Shown here piece by piece: positions 1 to 8,514 of a stretch of DNA of 64,000 bases. Within the stretch, counting starts at the first letter, position 1. Each line of letters starts with the position of its first letter. Source of the DNA: JBGPQJ01 sp963829485 (GTDB taxonomy: Bacteria > Chloroflexota > Anaerolineae > Anaerolineales > Villigracilaceae). Both the position numbers and the translations under genes were made by a program. The stretch is taken from the NCBI GenBank assembly GCA_963829485.1, contig CAWHIK010000004.1, positions 248,001 through 312,000 on the forward strand, written 5' to 3'. Below the pieces are notes generated by a model. It made no database searches, was not told where the DNA came from, and was given only the letters and a program-made list of their open reading frames with translations.

Positions 1-377
1 CAAATCAAAAGCGTGTTGCCTCCCACATCGACAACTCCCTGCGAGAATCCCAGGATGAAAATGAAAAGGGCAAGGATGACGAGGTGGGCTGAAGTTGGGA
101 TTACAAATGCAGTCAAAGCAAGAAGAATCAATCCGGCGGGTACGATGCGATTAGCTGGCAAGTGGTCGTAAGACTTCCCTCCAAGCCAGGACCCAATCAG
201 GTAGCCCAAAGACCCTGTTATAAAGATGAAGCTGATCTGATCGATGCGGCTGGATGTCCGCTCCGCAAGCGCAGGCAGTGTGGGTCCGGTCACCGCCGTT
301 GTCAAACCCAGAAGGATGAAGGCTGCGTAAAAGGCGAGAGTGGTAAAGAGGGCTTCTTTGCTTAATTTTCTAAACAT
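1..377 (-). CDS. MFS permease, N-terminal part (cut by window edge)
   Basis: Reading the minus strand from the ATG at 377 gives a start MFRKLSKEALFTT followed by hydrophobic helices and the loop GYLIGSWLGGKSYDH, the conserved loop between helices 2 and 3 of the major facilitator superfamily (G-x-x-x-[DG]-[RK]-x-G-[RK]-[RK] type, here degenerate). About 125 residues are visible, covering roughly the first four membrane segments; the gene runs off the left edge. It is divergent from the AOR gene at 609. The overall look (TTAVTGPTLPAL at the end of helix 1) resembles sugar-type MFS carriers, but the substrate cannot be told from this fragment. Confidence 0.75.
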   Translation of the reverse strand, partial: MFRKLSKEALFTTLAFYAAFILLGLTTAVTGPTLPALAERTSSRIDQISFIFITGSLGYLIGSWLGGKSYDHLPANRIVPAGLILLALTAFVIPTSAHLVILALFIFILGFSQGVVDVGGNTLLI

Positions 378-515
378 GAAATGGCGCCTATTCCATTGGG
401 ATAAGATGAGATCAAATTATACCGATAATTCCTGCCAAAGAAATCCTGAACATCGTGAACGTGATATCCCCGCAGAAAGGTGACAAAAGACATTGATTAA
501 GTTTTTCCTTAATGG

Positions 516-556
516 TTGTGCCGGTTTTTTATTTATTGTATAGTACTAATGTACTA
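516..556 (+). promoter_or_regulatory. putative AOR promoter with overlapping palindrome
   Basis: A -35-like TTGTGC (516-521) and a -10-like TATAGT (539-544) are separated by 17 nt. A perfect inverted repeat TAGTAC-taat-GTACTA (541-556) overlaps the -10 and the expected start site, which is where a repressor operator would sit. Read by eye only. Confidence 0.4.
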
Positions 557-608
557 GGCATGTCGGGATATGCTTGTCAAAAAACTTGTCAAAGGAGGAG
601 ATAAAGCT

Positions 609-2438
609 ATGGCACTTGGAGGATATGCAAACAATATCGCTTGGGTGGATTTGACAGGAGGTAAAGTCGATTTCAAGCCTGTGCCCGAGGACCTAGCCCG
701 AAAGTACATCGGCGGCCGCGGCCTGGGTGTGAAATTTGTCTTTGACAACGGACCAAAGGTGGATCCGCTTTCGCCGGATAATATTCTATGTTTCATGAAT
801 GGACCCCTGACCGGTTCGGAAGCGAATATGAGCGGTCGCCTGGCTGTGGTTACGAAATCTCCCCTTACCGGGACGGTTACGGACAGTCACCACGGCGGTT
901 GGTCTGCAGCCCGGTTGCGATGGGCGGGTTTCGACGGTCTCGTGTTCAAGGGCAAGGCGGCCAAGCCATCCTATGTTTATATTCATGACGGCAAGGTTGA
1001 AGTTCTGGACGCCTCCGAAGTTTGGGGTAAAAATGTCCACGAGACGGTCAAGTTCTTCCAGGGGAAGTATGGCGAAAAAGACCTCAGTGTGATCGCGATC
1101 GGAAAGGCTGGAGAAAAGCAGGTTCGTTTTGCCTGTTGGGTGAACGAAAACGACAGGGCAAGCGGACGAGGCGGCACAGGCTGCGTTGGGGGTAGTAAAA
1201 ATCTCAAAGCGGTCGTGATCAAAGCCGAGAAAAAACTGGTCAAAGCGGAGGATCGGGAAAAGTGGAAAGCCGCACACGATCTAGCCTTATCGCAGATCAT
1301 GGATGAGCGGGTCGTAACTTCACCGCGAAAAGGCGGTCTTTCGGTGTATGGTACGAATGTTTTAATGAACATGAGCAACGTGATCGGTGGATTGCCAACG
1401 AAGAACAGCCAGCTGGCTGGTTATGGCGACAAGGCCGAACTTGTCAGTGCGGAGTACGTCAATGCCAATATTCTTGTTGATAATCCAACATGCCATGCCT
1501 GCCCGGTCGCTTGCAAGAAGGAAGTCGAGGTCAAGAGCGGACCGTGGAAGGGACTTCGTATGGAATCGGTTGAGTACGAATCAGCCTGGGCTTTCGGCGG
1601 CAACTGTTTCAACTCGGATATCAACGCTGTCGCTAAATGCATCGATCTGTGCAATGATTATGGTATGGACACCATCGAGATGGGTAATGCGTTATCCACC
1701 TACATGGAGGCAAGCGAAAAAGGATTTACAAACGGCGATGGTAAGTTGCTCTGGGGGGATACTTCCGCCATGGTGGCAGTGATCGAAAAGATCGGCAACC
1801 GGGAAGGCGTCGGGGACAAGATCGCGGATGGACCTGCGCGTTATGCCAAGGCGTTGGGACATCCTGAAATTTCCATGTCAGTGAAGGGACAGTCGATCCC
1901 TGCCTATGATCCGCGCGGAATCAAGGGGATGGGCGCAGGTTATGCGACCAGTAATCGCGGCGCGTGCCATCTTCGCGGGTACACGCCTGCAGCCGAGGTG
2001 GTTGGAAATGTGCTTGGACCCTCAACCGTATCCGATCCATTAGCCTGGAAGGGAAAAGGTGAATTGAATGTGATATTCCAGAATGTCCATGCGGTTACGG
2101 ACTGCCTCGATATCTGCAAATTTGCCACATTTGCCGAATCGTTGGATGCGTTTGCTGCTCAATATGAAGCAGTCACCGGAGTTTCATCCAATGCGAATCA
2201 TCTGCTGCTGGTCGGGGAACGAGTTTACAACCTCGAAAGGCACTACAATAACCTAAACGGCTTTGGTGAAGGCAGTGATTATCTTCCGAAGCGATTCCTG
2301 GAAGAGCCCTCGACGGTTCCGGGTTCGGAAGGTCAGGTTTGCGAATTGGACAAAATGCTGGTGGAGTACTACGAAAAACGAGGCTGGGTCAATGGCGTCG
2401 TACCCGAATCGAAGTTGAAAGAACTAGAGATAATCTAA
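609..2438 (+). CDS. aor: tungsten-dependent aldehyde:ferredoxin oxidoreductase (AOR family)
   Basis: 609 aa, the usual AOR-family length. It oxidises aldehydes to carboxylic acids (or the reverse) with ferredoxin, using a tungsto-bispterin and one [4Fe-4S] cluster in the cytoplasm. Visible signatures: the N-terminal NIAWVDLTGGKVDFKPVPED and YIGGRGLGVKFVFD, then LTGSEANMSGRLAVVTKSPLTG, RASGRGGTGCVGGSKNLKAV, and the cluster motif TCHACPVACKK (C-x2-C-x3-C) with the distal Cys in TDCLDICKFATF. The start at 609 is chosen over the in-frame codon at 570 because AAAGGAGG (591-598) lies 10 nt upstream and AOR proteins begin near this point. The adjacent MoaD-like and radical-SAM genes support a tungsten cofactor. 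The aldehyde substrate is not determinable. Confidence 0.95.
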   Translation: MALGGYANNIAWVDLTGGKVDFKPVPEDLARKYIGGRGLGVKFVFDNGPKVDPLSPDNILCFMNGPLTGSEANMSGRLAVVTKSPLTGTVTDSHHGGWSAARLRWAGFDGLVFKGKAAKPSYVYIHDGKVEVLDASEVWGKNVHETVKFFQGKYGEKDLSVIAIGKAGEKQVRFACWVNENDRASGRGGTGCVGGSKNLKAVVIKAEKKLVKAEDREKWKAAHDLALSQIMDERVVTSPRKGGLSVYGTNVLMNMSNVIGGLPTKNSQLAGYGDKAELVSAEYVNANILVDNPTCHACPVACKKEVEVKSGPWKGLRMESVEYESAWAFGGNCFNSDINAVAKCIDLCNDYGMDTIEMGNALSTYMEASEKGFTNGDGKLLWGDTSAMVAVIEKIGNREGVGDKIADGPARYAKALGHPEISMSVKGQSIPAYDPRGIKGMGAGYATSNRGACHLRGYTPAAEVVGNVLGPSTVSDPLAWKGKGELNVIFQNVHAVTDCLDICKFATFAESLDAFAAQYEAVTGVSSNANHLLLVGERVYNLERHYNNLNGFGEGSDYLPKRFLEEPSTVPGSEGQVCELDKMLVEYYEKRGWVNGVVPESKLKELEII

Positions 2439-2460
2439 ATAAGGTTTTGCCCGTAAAACA

Positions 2461-2486
2461 AAGGCGCTCCAACCGGAGCGCCTTTT
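2461..2486 (+). terminator. Rho-independent terminator after AOR
   Basis: AAGGCGCTCC (2461-2470), loop AACC, GGAGCGCCTT (2475-2484), then further T residues. It lies between the convergent AOR and MoaD-like genes. Confidence 0.85.
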
Positions 2487-2771
2487 CTATCCTCCACCGA
2501 CCGCTGGAAAAATACTCACCGAATCGTCGGGATTGATTATTGTGCTGAGATCATCTTCCCAGAATTGAATATCACGTCCATTGATGAAGAAGTGTACATG
2601 CCCAAAGAGTCTCCCGTCGGGCATTAGCAGTTCCTTTTTCATCTCAGGAAATCGGGCCACAACCGCCTCAAGAAGTTCGATGGCCTTCGGGTTGTGGTCA
2701 AATGAAAAATCAACAGATTTACTTTTGACAATATCCCGCAGAGTGGCATAAAACTTTACGTGAACAATCAT
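2487..2771 (-). CDS. MoaD/ThiS-family sulfur carrier, C-terminal GG
   Basis: 94 aa with a beta-grasp MoaD/ThiS-like sequence: VHVKFYATLRDI at the N-terminus, then LLEAVVARFPEMKKELL, FFINGRDIQF, and a C-terminal DDSVSIFPAVGGG. The terminal Gly-Gly is the feature that is adenylated and thiocarboxylated during pterin dithiolene synthesis. It overlaps the upstream minus-strand gene by 4 nt (ATGA), so the two are translationally coupled. Placed beside a tungsten AOR and its radical-SAM maturase, it probably donates sulfur for the tungstopterin. The tail ends in three glycines, one more than the canonical GG. Confidence 0.85.
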   Translation of the reverse strand: MIVHVKFYATLRDIVKSKSVDFSFDHNPKAIELLEAVVARFPEMKKELLMPDGRLFGHVHFFINGRDIQFWEDDLSTIINPDDSVSIFPAVGGG

Positions 2772-3076
2772 TCTGACCTCAACTTTTCCACATTCATCCT
2801 TCCACTGGAGACAGGCGAGAAGATGCTCAACACGTCATCTCGTGCTATTCGGGTGGAAAATCCTTCATCCAGCAATCTCGGATTTCGGCCATTGATAAAA
2901 ACAGGCAGGCTAGGACGAATGTTCCTAGTATCGTTGAAAAAATATTCTTGAAGAACCGGAAAGCGCTCACAGACCTGCTCCAAGACATCGATGATCGTCA
3001 TTTCTGGATGAATTTCAACGACATTGGAGTTGCATCCGGTTATATTTCGAAAGATACCATAGAATATTACGTTCAT
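2768..3076 (-). CDS. second MoaD-like protein without a terminal GG
   Basis: 102 aa, starting at the ATG 3074-3076 (MNVIFYGIFRNITGCN); a longer in-frame reading to 3217 would overlap the radical-SAM gene and does not look like MoaD. The pattern matches its neighbour: VLEQVCERFPVLQEYFF, VFINGRNPRLLDEGF, DDVLSIFSPVSSG. However, the tail continues as RMNVEKLRSE instead of stopping at GG, so as read it cannot be thiocarboxylated unless trimmed. It lies between the radical-SAM maturase and the GG-ending carrier. It may be a paralogue with a structural role, or a carrier needing C-terminal processing. Confidence 0.75.
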   Translation of the reverse strand: MNVIFYGIFRNITGCNSNVVEIHPEMTIIDVLEQVCERFPVLQEYFFNDTRNIRPSLPVFINGRNPRLLDEGFSTRIARDDVLSIFSPVSSGRMNVEKLRSE

Positions 3077-3089
3077 CGTAGATGATTTT

Positions 3090-4352
3090 TTACGGGCATT
3101 GGATGATGCCTTGTGCCCACAGGCATCCTCCGCACACGGGAAAGATAGAATTTCCGAGGCAGTCTTCTTCGTTGACCTCCGATAATTCACAGCCTCCACA
3201 GAAGGAACAAGGTGCAAATCCGAAGTTGTGCAACCGTTCTCTGTATGCTACATACTCGGGTTCCGTCCATAAGCCTGACAAGGATTGATCGGCTACATTT
3301 CCGATGACATGTTTTTTTGACACTCGCTTTTTCCCGTGTAAATAACTGGTGTGAGTGTGCATCAGCGGCCAACAAGGACTTACATCACCAGTCCAGGCGA
3401 TGGACATGGTCCCGCCCTCGACGAAATTACATACATCATTTGCGCCACCCCAATTATTACCCGCAAAACTGATATTCCAGCCGCTGTTAAATGTTTCCAG
3501 CAAGGCGTCCCTGGTGGATTCGTCAAAGTCCATTTTGGGTAGACTGATGTGAGGAAGATGAGGAGCAGGAAGATAAGCGACGTTTCGCATTGTACGTTCA
3601 TACAGGCGGTCGAGCTGCATATCCTCTGTGGCAGGTTGGAGATTGCTAACCGACAGGTGTTTCGCCCCGACTTGGCGCGCAATTCGAATTATTTTGGGCA
3701 GATCGCCGATATTTCTTTTCATCGCGAGAAACGCGAAGCCGATGGCAGGTTGAGGGAAATGCCCGCCTTTGCGCATTTTTGCGAGTCTCCAAATATTTTT
3801 TAATATATTCGGAAGCTCAGCACCTATCCGAACATCGGCGTAGGTCTCCGGAGAAGCACCGTCGATCGATATCCAGATCATGTCAAGACCGGAATCGATC
3901 AACTTTCGTGTGACCGTCTCGGACAATGTGGTTCCATTCGTTATCAGCTCCACCTGCACACCAAGTGATTTCATTCGGGCAATCCATTCGACCGTTTTAG
4001 GGTGGAAAAGTGGCTCTCCGATCCCGCCGAAATAGACGCTAGGCTTTGGGTCCAACTCCTTCATCCCCTCGAAGACTTTCTCAAAAGTTTCATCGCTCAT
4101 TTTTCCTATAGGCTGATCCCAGCAATTTCGAAAGCAGGTGATGCAATCGAGGTTGCATGCAACGGTCGGTTCGATGTAAATCTTCGTAAGATGCGTTATG
4201 GGGCGGTGCATGCGAACATAATTTGTTCCCTCGTCCAAGCGCACCTTCGCGCCGGGATTCAAACCATATCGGGAGACTACGTCTGCAGGAATGACAAGCC
4301 TTCCTTCGTCGTCAACTTCTGCCCAAGCTGTCGTCGGTTTGGTTGATGGCAT
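3090..4352 (-). CDS. radical SAM tungsten-cofactor (AOR) maturase with N-terminal AbrB-like domain
   Basis: 420 aa. Residues about 9-45 (WAEVDDEGRLVIPADVVSRYG) look like an AbrB/MazE swapped-hairpin domain. A radical-SAM core follows with CNLDCITC (Cys66, Cys70, Cys73) binding the [4Fe-4S]/SAM centre, YFGGIGEPLFHP and a SPASM-like Cys-rich C-terminus (CSFCGGCELS, VCGGCLW) for auxiliary clusters. This layout matches the family annotated as tungsten cofactor oxidoreductase radical SAM maturase (Cmo in Pyrococcus), normally encoded next to AOR. It is followed by two MoaD-like genes 13 nt downstream. Its precise chemistry on the cofactor or enzyme is not established. Confidence 0.9.
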   Translation of the reverse strand: MPSTKPTTAWAEVDDEGRLVIPADVVSRYGLNPGAKVRLDEGTNYVRMHRPITHLTKIYIEPTVACNLDCITCFRNCWDQPIGKMSDETFEKVFEGMKELDPKPSVYFGGIGEPLFHPKTVEWIARMKSLGVQVELITNGTTLSETVTRKLIDSGLDMIWISIDGASPETYADVRIGAELPNILKNIWRLAKMRKGGHFPQPAIGFAFLAMKRNIGDLPKIIRIARQVGAKHLSVSNLQPATEDMQLDRLYERTMRNVAYLPAPHLPHISLPKMDFDESTRDALLETFNSGWNISFAGNNWGGANDVCNFVEGGTMSIAWTGDVSPCWPLMHTHTSYLHGKKRVSKKHVIGNVADQSLSGLWTEPEYVAYRERLHNFGFAPCSFCGGCELSEVNEEDCLGNSIFPVCGGCLWAQGIIQCP

Positions 4353-4871
4353 ATTAAATCTCCGAATGGAACAGTAACTATAAGAGAAGTCTCCGAATAC
4401 CTTGAGTTTATTCTAACCTTCCATGAGCGAAAAGCCCATGATATTTGTCGCTATTTTGGACGATATTTATCCTTTTACCAAAATCCGTTAAGCAGTTGTG
4501 CATGTCGATTATGGGTGGTGCTATACTAACTGGGGATCCCTTGAGCATATGGATTTACGGGAAAAGCCGTCGAGCATCCTTTCACATGATCGGATCAGGG
4601 CATGAAACATCGTTCGTGTCCCCAAGGCTAATTCGGTGTCATATTTTCGACTTTTGCCGCAGATGGTTGTCCAGCCGAATTCTATCGAGCCTTGTTGCGT
4701 TCGGAGTTAACTGATTCGGTGACGCGGAAGGAAGCTTTGGAAATCGCTGAAAAAGATCTTAAAGGATAATACTCGTCCATTACAGTAAATCCTGCGAGAA
4801 TGGAATGTCGTTCGCATCGGAGAAACGAATAAAATATTGTTCATTTAGTCGAAAAACAAGCAGGTGACTCG
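4353..4871. other. intergenic region with possible gene remnant
   Basis: About 520 nt between divergent genes. In one plus frame, 4632-4769 reads open without a convincing start and ends TDSVTRKEALEIAEKDLKG-stop, which has the composition of a real protein tail. It may be the remnant of a decayed gene; I cannot name the family. The TTGTGC/TATACT pair at 4496-4527 has a 20-nt spacer, too long for a good promoter. No other structure seen. Confidence 0.35.
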
Positions 4872-6110
4872 ATGACCACAAGCTTATTACGAATAAATAA
4901 AAAGCGGTTATCTGAAAGCATTAGCACTCTGGCGGAAATTGGTTCCTTACCAACTGGAGGAGTAAGCCGCTTGGCGCTTTCGGATGAGGACAAGCGGGCA
5001 CGGGACAACCTCCTCGTCTGGATGAAAGAACTCGGACTGGAAATCCATATCGACCAGGTGGGGAATATCGTTGGAGTGCGGCGGGGGAGAGAACAAGTTC
5101 CTCCTGTGATGCTTGGATCACATATCGATTCGGTAATCGGCGCAGGTCGACTTGACGGATGTTATGGCGTACTGGCTGCCCTGGAATGTATCCGAATCAT
5201 GAACGAAAACAATGTTGACACACTCCGCCCCATCGCCGTAGCTGCATTCACCAACGAAGAAGGAGTCAGGTATCAACCCGGCATGCTGGGGAGCGCTGGA
5301 TATGCTGGCATTCTGCCGGTCGAGTTTATACGGAGCATTGTGGGATCCGATGGCAGCAACTTTGGCGCGGAACTTGACCGGATTGGTTATGCCGGAACCA
5401 TGAAATGTGGGGCTATTCACCCAAGCGTCTACCTTGAATTGCACATTGAGCAGGGACCCATTCTGGACCGGGAGAAGATTCCACTCGGGGTCGTGGAAGG
5501 CGTGGTCGGTATCTCCTGGTGGGAAATTACTATCACTGGCGAAGCCAACCATGCTGGAACAACACCGATGGAACTTCGTCATGATGCTGGGCTGAGTGCG
5601 GCCAAAATAGTATCTTATATCAGGCAAATCGCGATTGAGTTGGCTGGGAATCAGAGAGCGACCTGCGGGTCCATTAAATTCAACCCGAATGCCATTAACG
5701 TCATTCCTGGAAAAGCCATTCTGACCATCGACTTGCGAAACGACGATGAAGAAAAACTAAGGATCGCTGAAGGCATGCTTGAGGATTATGCCTTATCCAT
5801 TGAGCATGAAGAAGGAGTCGATATTCAAATTAGGAGACTTGAGAAAGTGCCGGCGGTTACCTTCGATAAACAAGCTGTTACCCGGATCGAGGCGATTGCC
5901 GATTCGCTCGTAATTCGACACAGGCGCATGATCTCGGGAGCAGGGCACGATGCTCAGTTGATGGCGGGCTATTGTCCGTCGGCGATGATCTTTGTCCCCA
6001 GCATCGGAGGAATCAGCCACAGCCCGGAAGAAAATACATCCATTGAGTCATTGGCTGAAGGTGCGAATGTATTACTGCATACAGCGTTGTCCTTTGCGGA
6101 TTCCAGCTAG
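4872..6110 (+). CDS. M20-family amidohydrolase (N-carbamoyl-L-amino-acid hydrolase / allantoate amidohydrolase type)
   Basis: 412 aa, full length for the hydantoinase/carbamoylase branch of peptidase family M20. Metal-site motifs are visible in order: LGSHIDSV (His-x-Asp), FTNEEGVRY (Glu-Glu, general base and metal), LELHIEQGPIL, the dimerisation-domain sequence ANHAGTTPMELRHDAG, and SGAGHDAQLM with the C-terminal ISHSPEE. It hydrolyses the amide of N-carbamoyl amino acids, allantoate or ureidoglycine-type substrates in the cytoplasm using two metal ions. The genomic context (PPK2 downstream) does not reveal the substrate. The start at 4872 has only a weak Shine-Dalgarno (AGGTGA). Confidence 0.9.
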   Translation: MTTSLLRINKKRLSESISTLAEIGSLPTGGVSRLALSDEDKRARDNLLVWMKELGLEIHIDQVGNIVGVRRGREQVPPVMLGSHIDSVIGAGRLDGCYGVLAALECIRIMNENNVDTLRPIAVAAFTNEEGVRYQPGMLGSAGYAGILPVEFIRSIVGSDGSNFGAELDRIGYAGTMKCGAIHPSVYLELHIEQGPILDREKIPLGVVEGVVGISWWEITITGEANHAGTTPMELRHDAGLSAAKIVSYIRQIAIELAGNQRATCGSIKFNPNAINVIPGKAILTIDLRNDDEEKLRIAEGMLEDYALSIEHEEGVDIQIRRLEKVPAVTFDKQAVTRIEAIADSLVIRHRRMISGAGHDAQLMAGYCPSAMIFVPSIGGISHSPEENTSIESLAEGANVLLHTALSFADSS

Positions 6111-6229
6111 AAAACCGCCCGGTTTCCTGCGATGATTCAACACGTCGATTATTCATGTTATTTTGGTTATATAATGGTCTAAAAGATGGGGCTGCAAACG
6201 GCTGTTTTCTTATCAAGCAAGGAGGAAAT

Positions 6230-7153
6230 ATGTCAAAAAAAGGCTCCAAAAAGAATAAGAAGCATCCTGAGATGTTGGAAGAACCAACTCCCGAATTGCA
6301 CAAGGTTGATCTGGAAGGTAAAAAAAAGAATAATCAAAGCTCAACATCCATCGCTATAAATAAAAAACAATACGAAAATGAGCTTCGCAGATTGCAGGAA
6401 GAGTTGGTAAAGCTTCAAGAGTGGATTCGATTTAAAAATCTCAAAGTGGTCGTTATTTTCGAAGGAAGGGATGCGGCTGGAAAGGGTGGTGTGATCAAGA
6501 GGATCACCGAAAGCCTCAGCCCCAGGGTATGCCGGGTGGTTGCCCTGCCAGCCCCGACTGAGAGAGAGAAGACCCAATGGTATTTTCAACGCTATGTAGC
6601 TCATCTTCCAGCAGCCGGTGAGATGGTTCTATTCGATCGAAGCTGGTACAACCGTGCCGGTGTCGAGCGTGTCATGGGTTTCTGTACGGATGATGAATAT
6701 AATGAGTTTTTACGTACAGTCCCCGAATTTGAGCGGATGCTTATTTGTTCTGGAATAATCTTGATCAAGTATTGGTTTTCCGTCAGCGATCAGGAACAGG
6801 ATAAAAGGTTCGAGGCACGGCTGCATGACCCGACCAAGCGTTGGAAACTCAGCCCGATGGACCTTCAATCCCGAGCCAAATGGGTGGAGTACTCCAAAGC
6901 CAAGGACGTGATGTTTGCTTATACAGACATCAAGCAGGCGCCCTGGCACGTCGTGAACGCAGATTGTAAAATGTGCGCTCGGTTAAATTGTATCCACCAC
7001 CTGCTATCCAAGATACCTTACGAAGACCTTACTCCCGAATCCATCGAACTTCCACCCCGCCAGTTGGATGAAAAATATATACGACCTCCAATAACAGATC
7101 AGACGTTTGTACCGGAGGTCTATATCCTTGATGAGACAACGAAAAAACCGTAG
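6230..7153 (+). CDS. ppk2: polyphosphate kinase 2 (PPK2 family)
   Basis: 307 aa from the ATG at 6230, chosen because AAGGAGGAAAT sits immediately upstream; the in-frame extension to 6155 has no ribosome site. PPK2 phosphorylates nucleoside (di)phosphates with polyphosphate. Motifs: Walker A EGRDAAGKGGVIKRI (about residues 78-92), the lid-type ALPAPTEREKTQWYFQRY, and Walker B FDRSWYNRAGVERVMGFC, followed by RWKLSPMD. The first 40 residues are Lys-rich and low complexity, as in many class I PPK2 proteins. It stands alone between the amidohydrolase and a cyclophilin gene. Confidence 0.93.
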   Translation: MSKKGSKKNKKHPEMLEEPTPELHKVDLEGKKKNNQSSTSIAINKKQYENELRRLQEELVKLQEWIRFKNLKVVVIFEGRDAAGKGGVIKRITESLSPRVCRVVALPAPTEREKTQWYFQRYVAHLPAAGEMVLFDRSWYNRAGVERVMGFCTDDEYNEFLRTVPEFERMLICSGIILIKYWFSVSDQEQDKRFEARLHDPTKRWKLSPMDLQSRAKWVEYSKAKDVMFAYTDIKQAPWHVVNADCKMCARLNCIHHLLSKIPYEDLTPESIELPPRQLDEKYIRPPITDQTFVPEVYILDETTKKP

Positions 7154-7194
7154 TAGTTTAAATGCAGGCAAAAAAATTCATAGCTGAGGTGCAT

Positions 7195-7836
7195 ATGGTA
7201 TATCCTAAAATCAAAGTTATTCGGTTCGTACAGGCTGTTGCTCTACTCATTGCCCTTGTGGCCTGCGCTCCAAAGGAAAATGAAGAAATCAGCGACTCGG
7301 ATTCAAGTGGTCCTGAACTAATAGGCACCAAACAGTATGCGAGCGCGCCTCCCATGGCGATCGATATGTCAAAGAAATATTTAGCGAACGTAACAATGGA
7401 AAACGGCGGCGAATTCGTGATTGAGCTTTTTCCCGACAAGGCGCCAATAACAGTGAATAGCTTTGTTTTTCTAGCCAATCAGGGTTTCTTCGACGGAGTA
7501 ACCTTTCATCGTGTTCTCGATGGCTTCATGGCACAAGCGGGTGATCCGACCGGTACTGGCGGCGGTGGTCCTGGATACCAATTTGTAAACGAGGATAGCG
7601 ACTTGAAGTTTGACAAGGCTGGAGTGGTTGCCATGGCCAATGCTGGACGTGACACCAACGGCAGCCAGTTCTTTATTACCTTTGATGAGGCAAATTTTCT
7701 TAATGGTGGTTATACAATTTTCGGCCAAGTTGTCAGCGGAATGGACACCGTGAATGGCATCACCCGCCGTGACCCGCAGGAAAACCCCTCTTTTATGGGG
7801 GATGTAATAAAAAGCATCTCGATAACTGAACAATGA
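7195..7836 (+). CDS. cyclophilin-type peptidyl-prolyl isomerase, lipoprotein
   Basis: 213 aa from the ATG at 7195, preferred to the in-frame ATG at 7162 because GAGG (in GCTGAGGTGC) precedes it. A signal peptide ends in a lipobox LVAC (Cys24), so the protein is probably membrane-anchored on the outer face. A Ser/Glu-rich linker precedes a cyclophilin domain with FHRVLDGFMAQAGDPTGTGGGGPGY, GVVAMANAGRDTNGSQFFIT and FGQVVSGMDTVNGI, which contain the catalytic Arg, Phe and Gln positions. It should catalyse cis-trans proline isomerisation during folding of exported proteins. Confidence 0.92.
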   Translation: MVYPKIKVIRFVQAVALLIALVACAPKENEEISDSDSSGPELIGTKQYASAPPMAIDMSKKYLANVTMENGGEFVIELFPDKAPITVNSFVFLANQGFFDGVTFHRVLDGFMAQAGDPTGTGGGGPGYQFVNEDSDLKFDKAGVVAMANAGRDTNGSQFFITFDEANFLNGGYTIFGQVVSGMDTVNGITRRDPQENPSFMGDVIKSISITEQ

Positions 7837-7852
7837 GAGTTGAGACTTTACA

Positions 7853-8512
7853 ATGAAGCCCGCGGACGAGTTGTCCGGTCATTTTGACATTCCTGCAGGC
7901 GAATCCAGGGTGCGCCACGCGGTTGTGAATTCGCGTTTTATTGCTACGATTGCCCCTGTGTCGACCAGCGACGAAGCACGAGCTTTTATTGGCAGGGTTA
8001 GGAGCGAATTCCCCGATGCCAGCCACAACGTGCCCGCCTACATCATCGGCGGAGGTAAATCTTTCACTGAGTATTGCTCCGATGACGGCGAACCTACGGG
8101 GACTGCCGGTAAGCCTGCCTTGGCAGTTCTTCGTGGCTCTGGCTTGGGCAATGTTGGGTTGGTGATTACGCGGTACTTTGGCGGAACCTTGTTGGGGAAA
8201 GGCGGCTTGGTAAAAGCGTACACAGAGTCTACTCAGATGGCAGTCAGGACGGTGGCGCGTGCAAGAAAGGTTCTCGTCCACAACGTGATGCTTGTGATTC
8301 CCTATAGCCTTTTGGAACTGGTCAGGCTGAAGGTAACTTCTTGTGAGGGTCAGGTGTCAAAGGAAGAGTTCACAGATGCTGTACGAATGGAATTATTAAT
8401 TCCTGTTGATGGTTATCCGGTCTTTCTGGTCGCGGTCAAGGAAATATCAGCGGGAAAAGTTGAACCGATAATTCAATCGACAACGGAACTCATGGTTGTG
8501 AAGAGCGCGTAA
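7853..8512 (+). CDS. IMPACT/YigZ family protein (UPF0029)
   Basis: 219 aa. The N-terminal half carries the UPF0029/IMPACT signature: RSEFPDASHNVPAYIIGGG, FTEYCSDDGEPTGTAGKPAL, VGLVITRYFGGTLLGKGGLVKAY. The C-terminal half is the DUF1949-like domain of YigZ. In eukaryotes IMPACT regulates GCN2; the bacterial role is unclear. It begins 16 nt after the cyclophilin stop and ends 2 nt before the pseudouridine synthase gene, so it is probably co-transcribed with both. Confidence 0.92.
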   Translation: MKPADELSGHFDIPAGESRVRHAVVNSRFIATIAPVSTSDEARAFIGRVRSEFPDASHNVPAYIIGGGKSFTEYCSDDGEPTGTAGKPALAVLRGSGLGNVGLVITRYFGGTLLGKGGLVKAYTESTQMAVRTVARARKVLVHNVMLVIPYSLLELVRLKVTSCEGQVSKEEFTDAVRMELLIPVDGYPVFLVAVKEISAGKVEPIIQSTTELMVVKSA

Positions 8513-8514
8513 TC

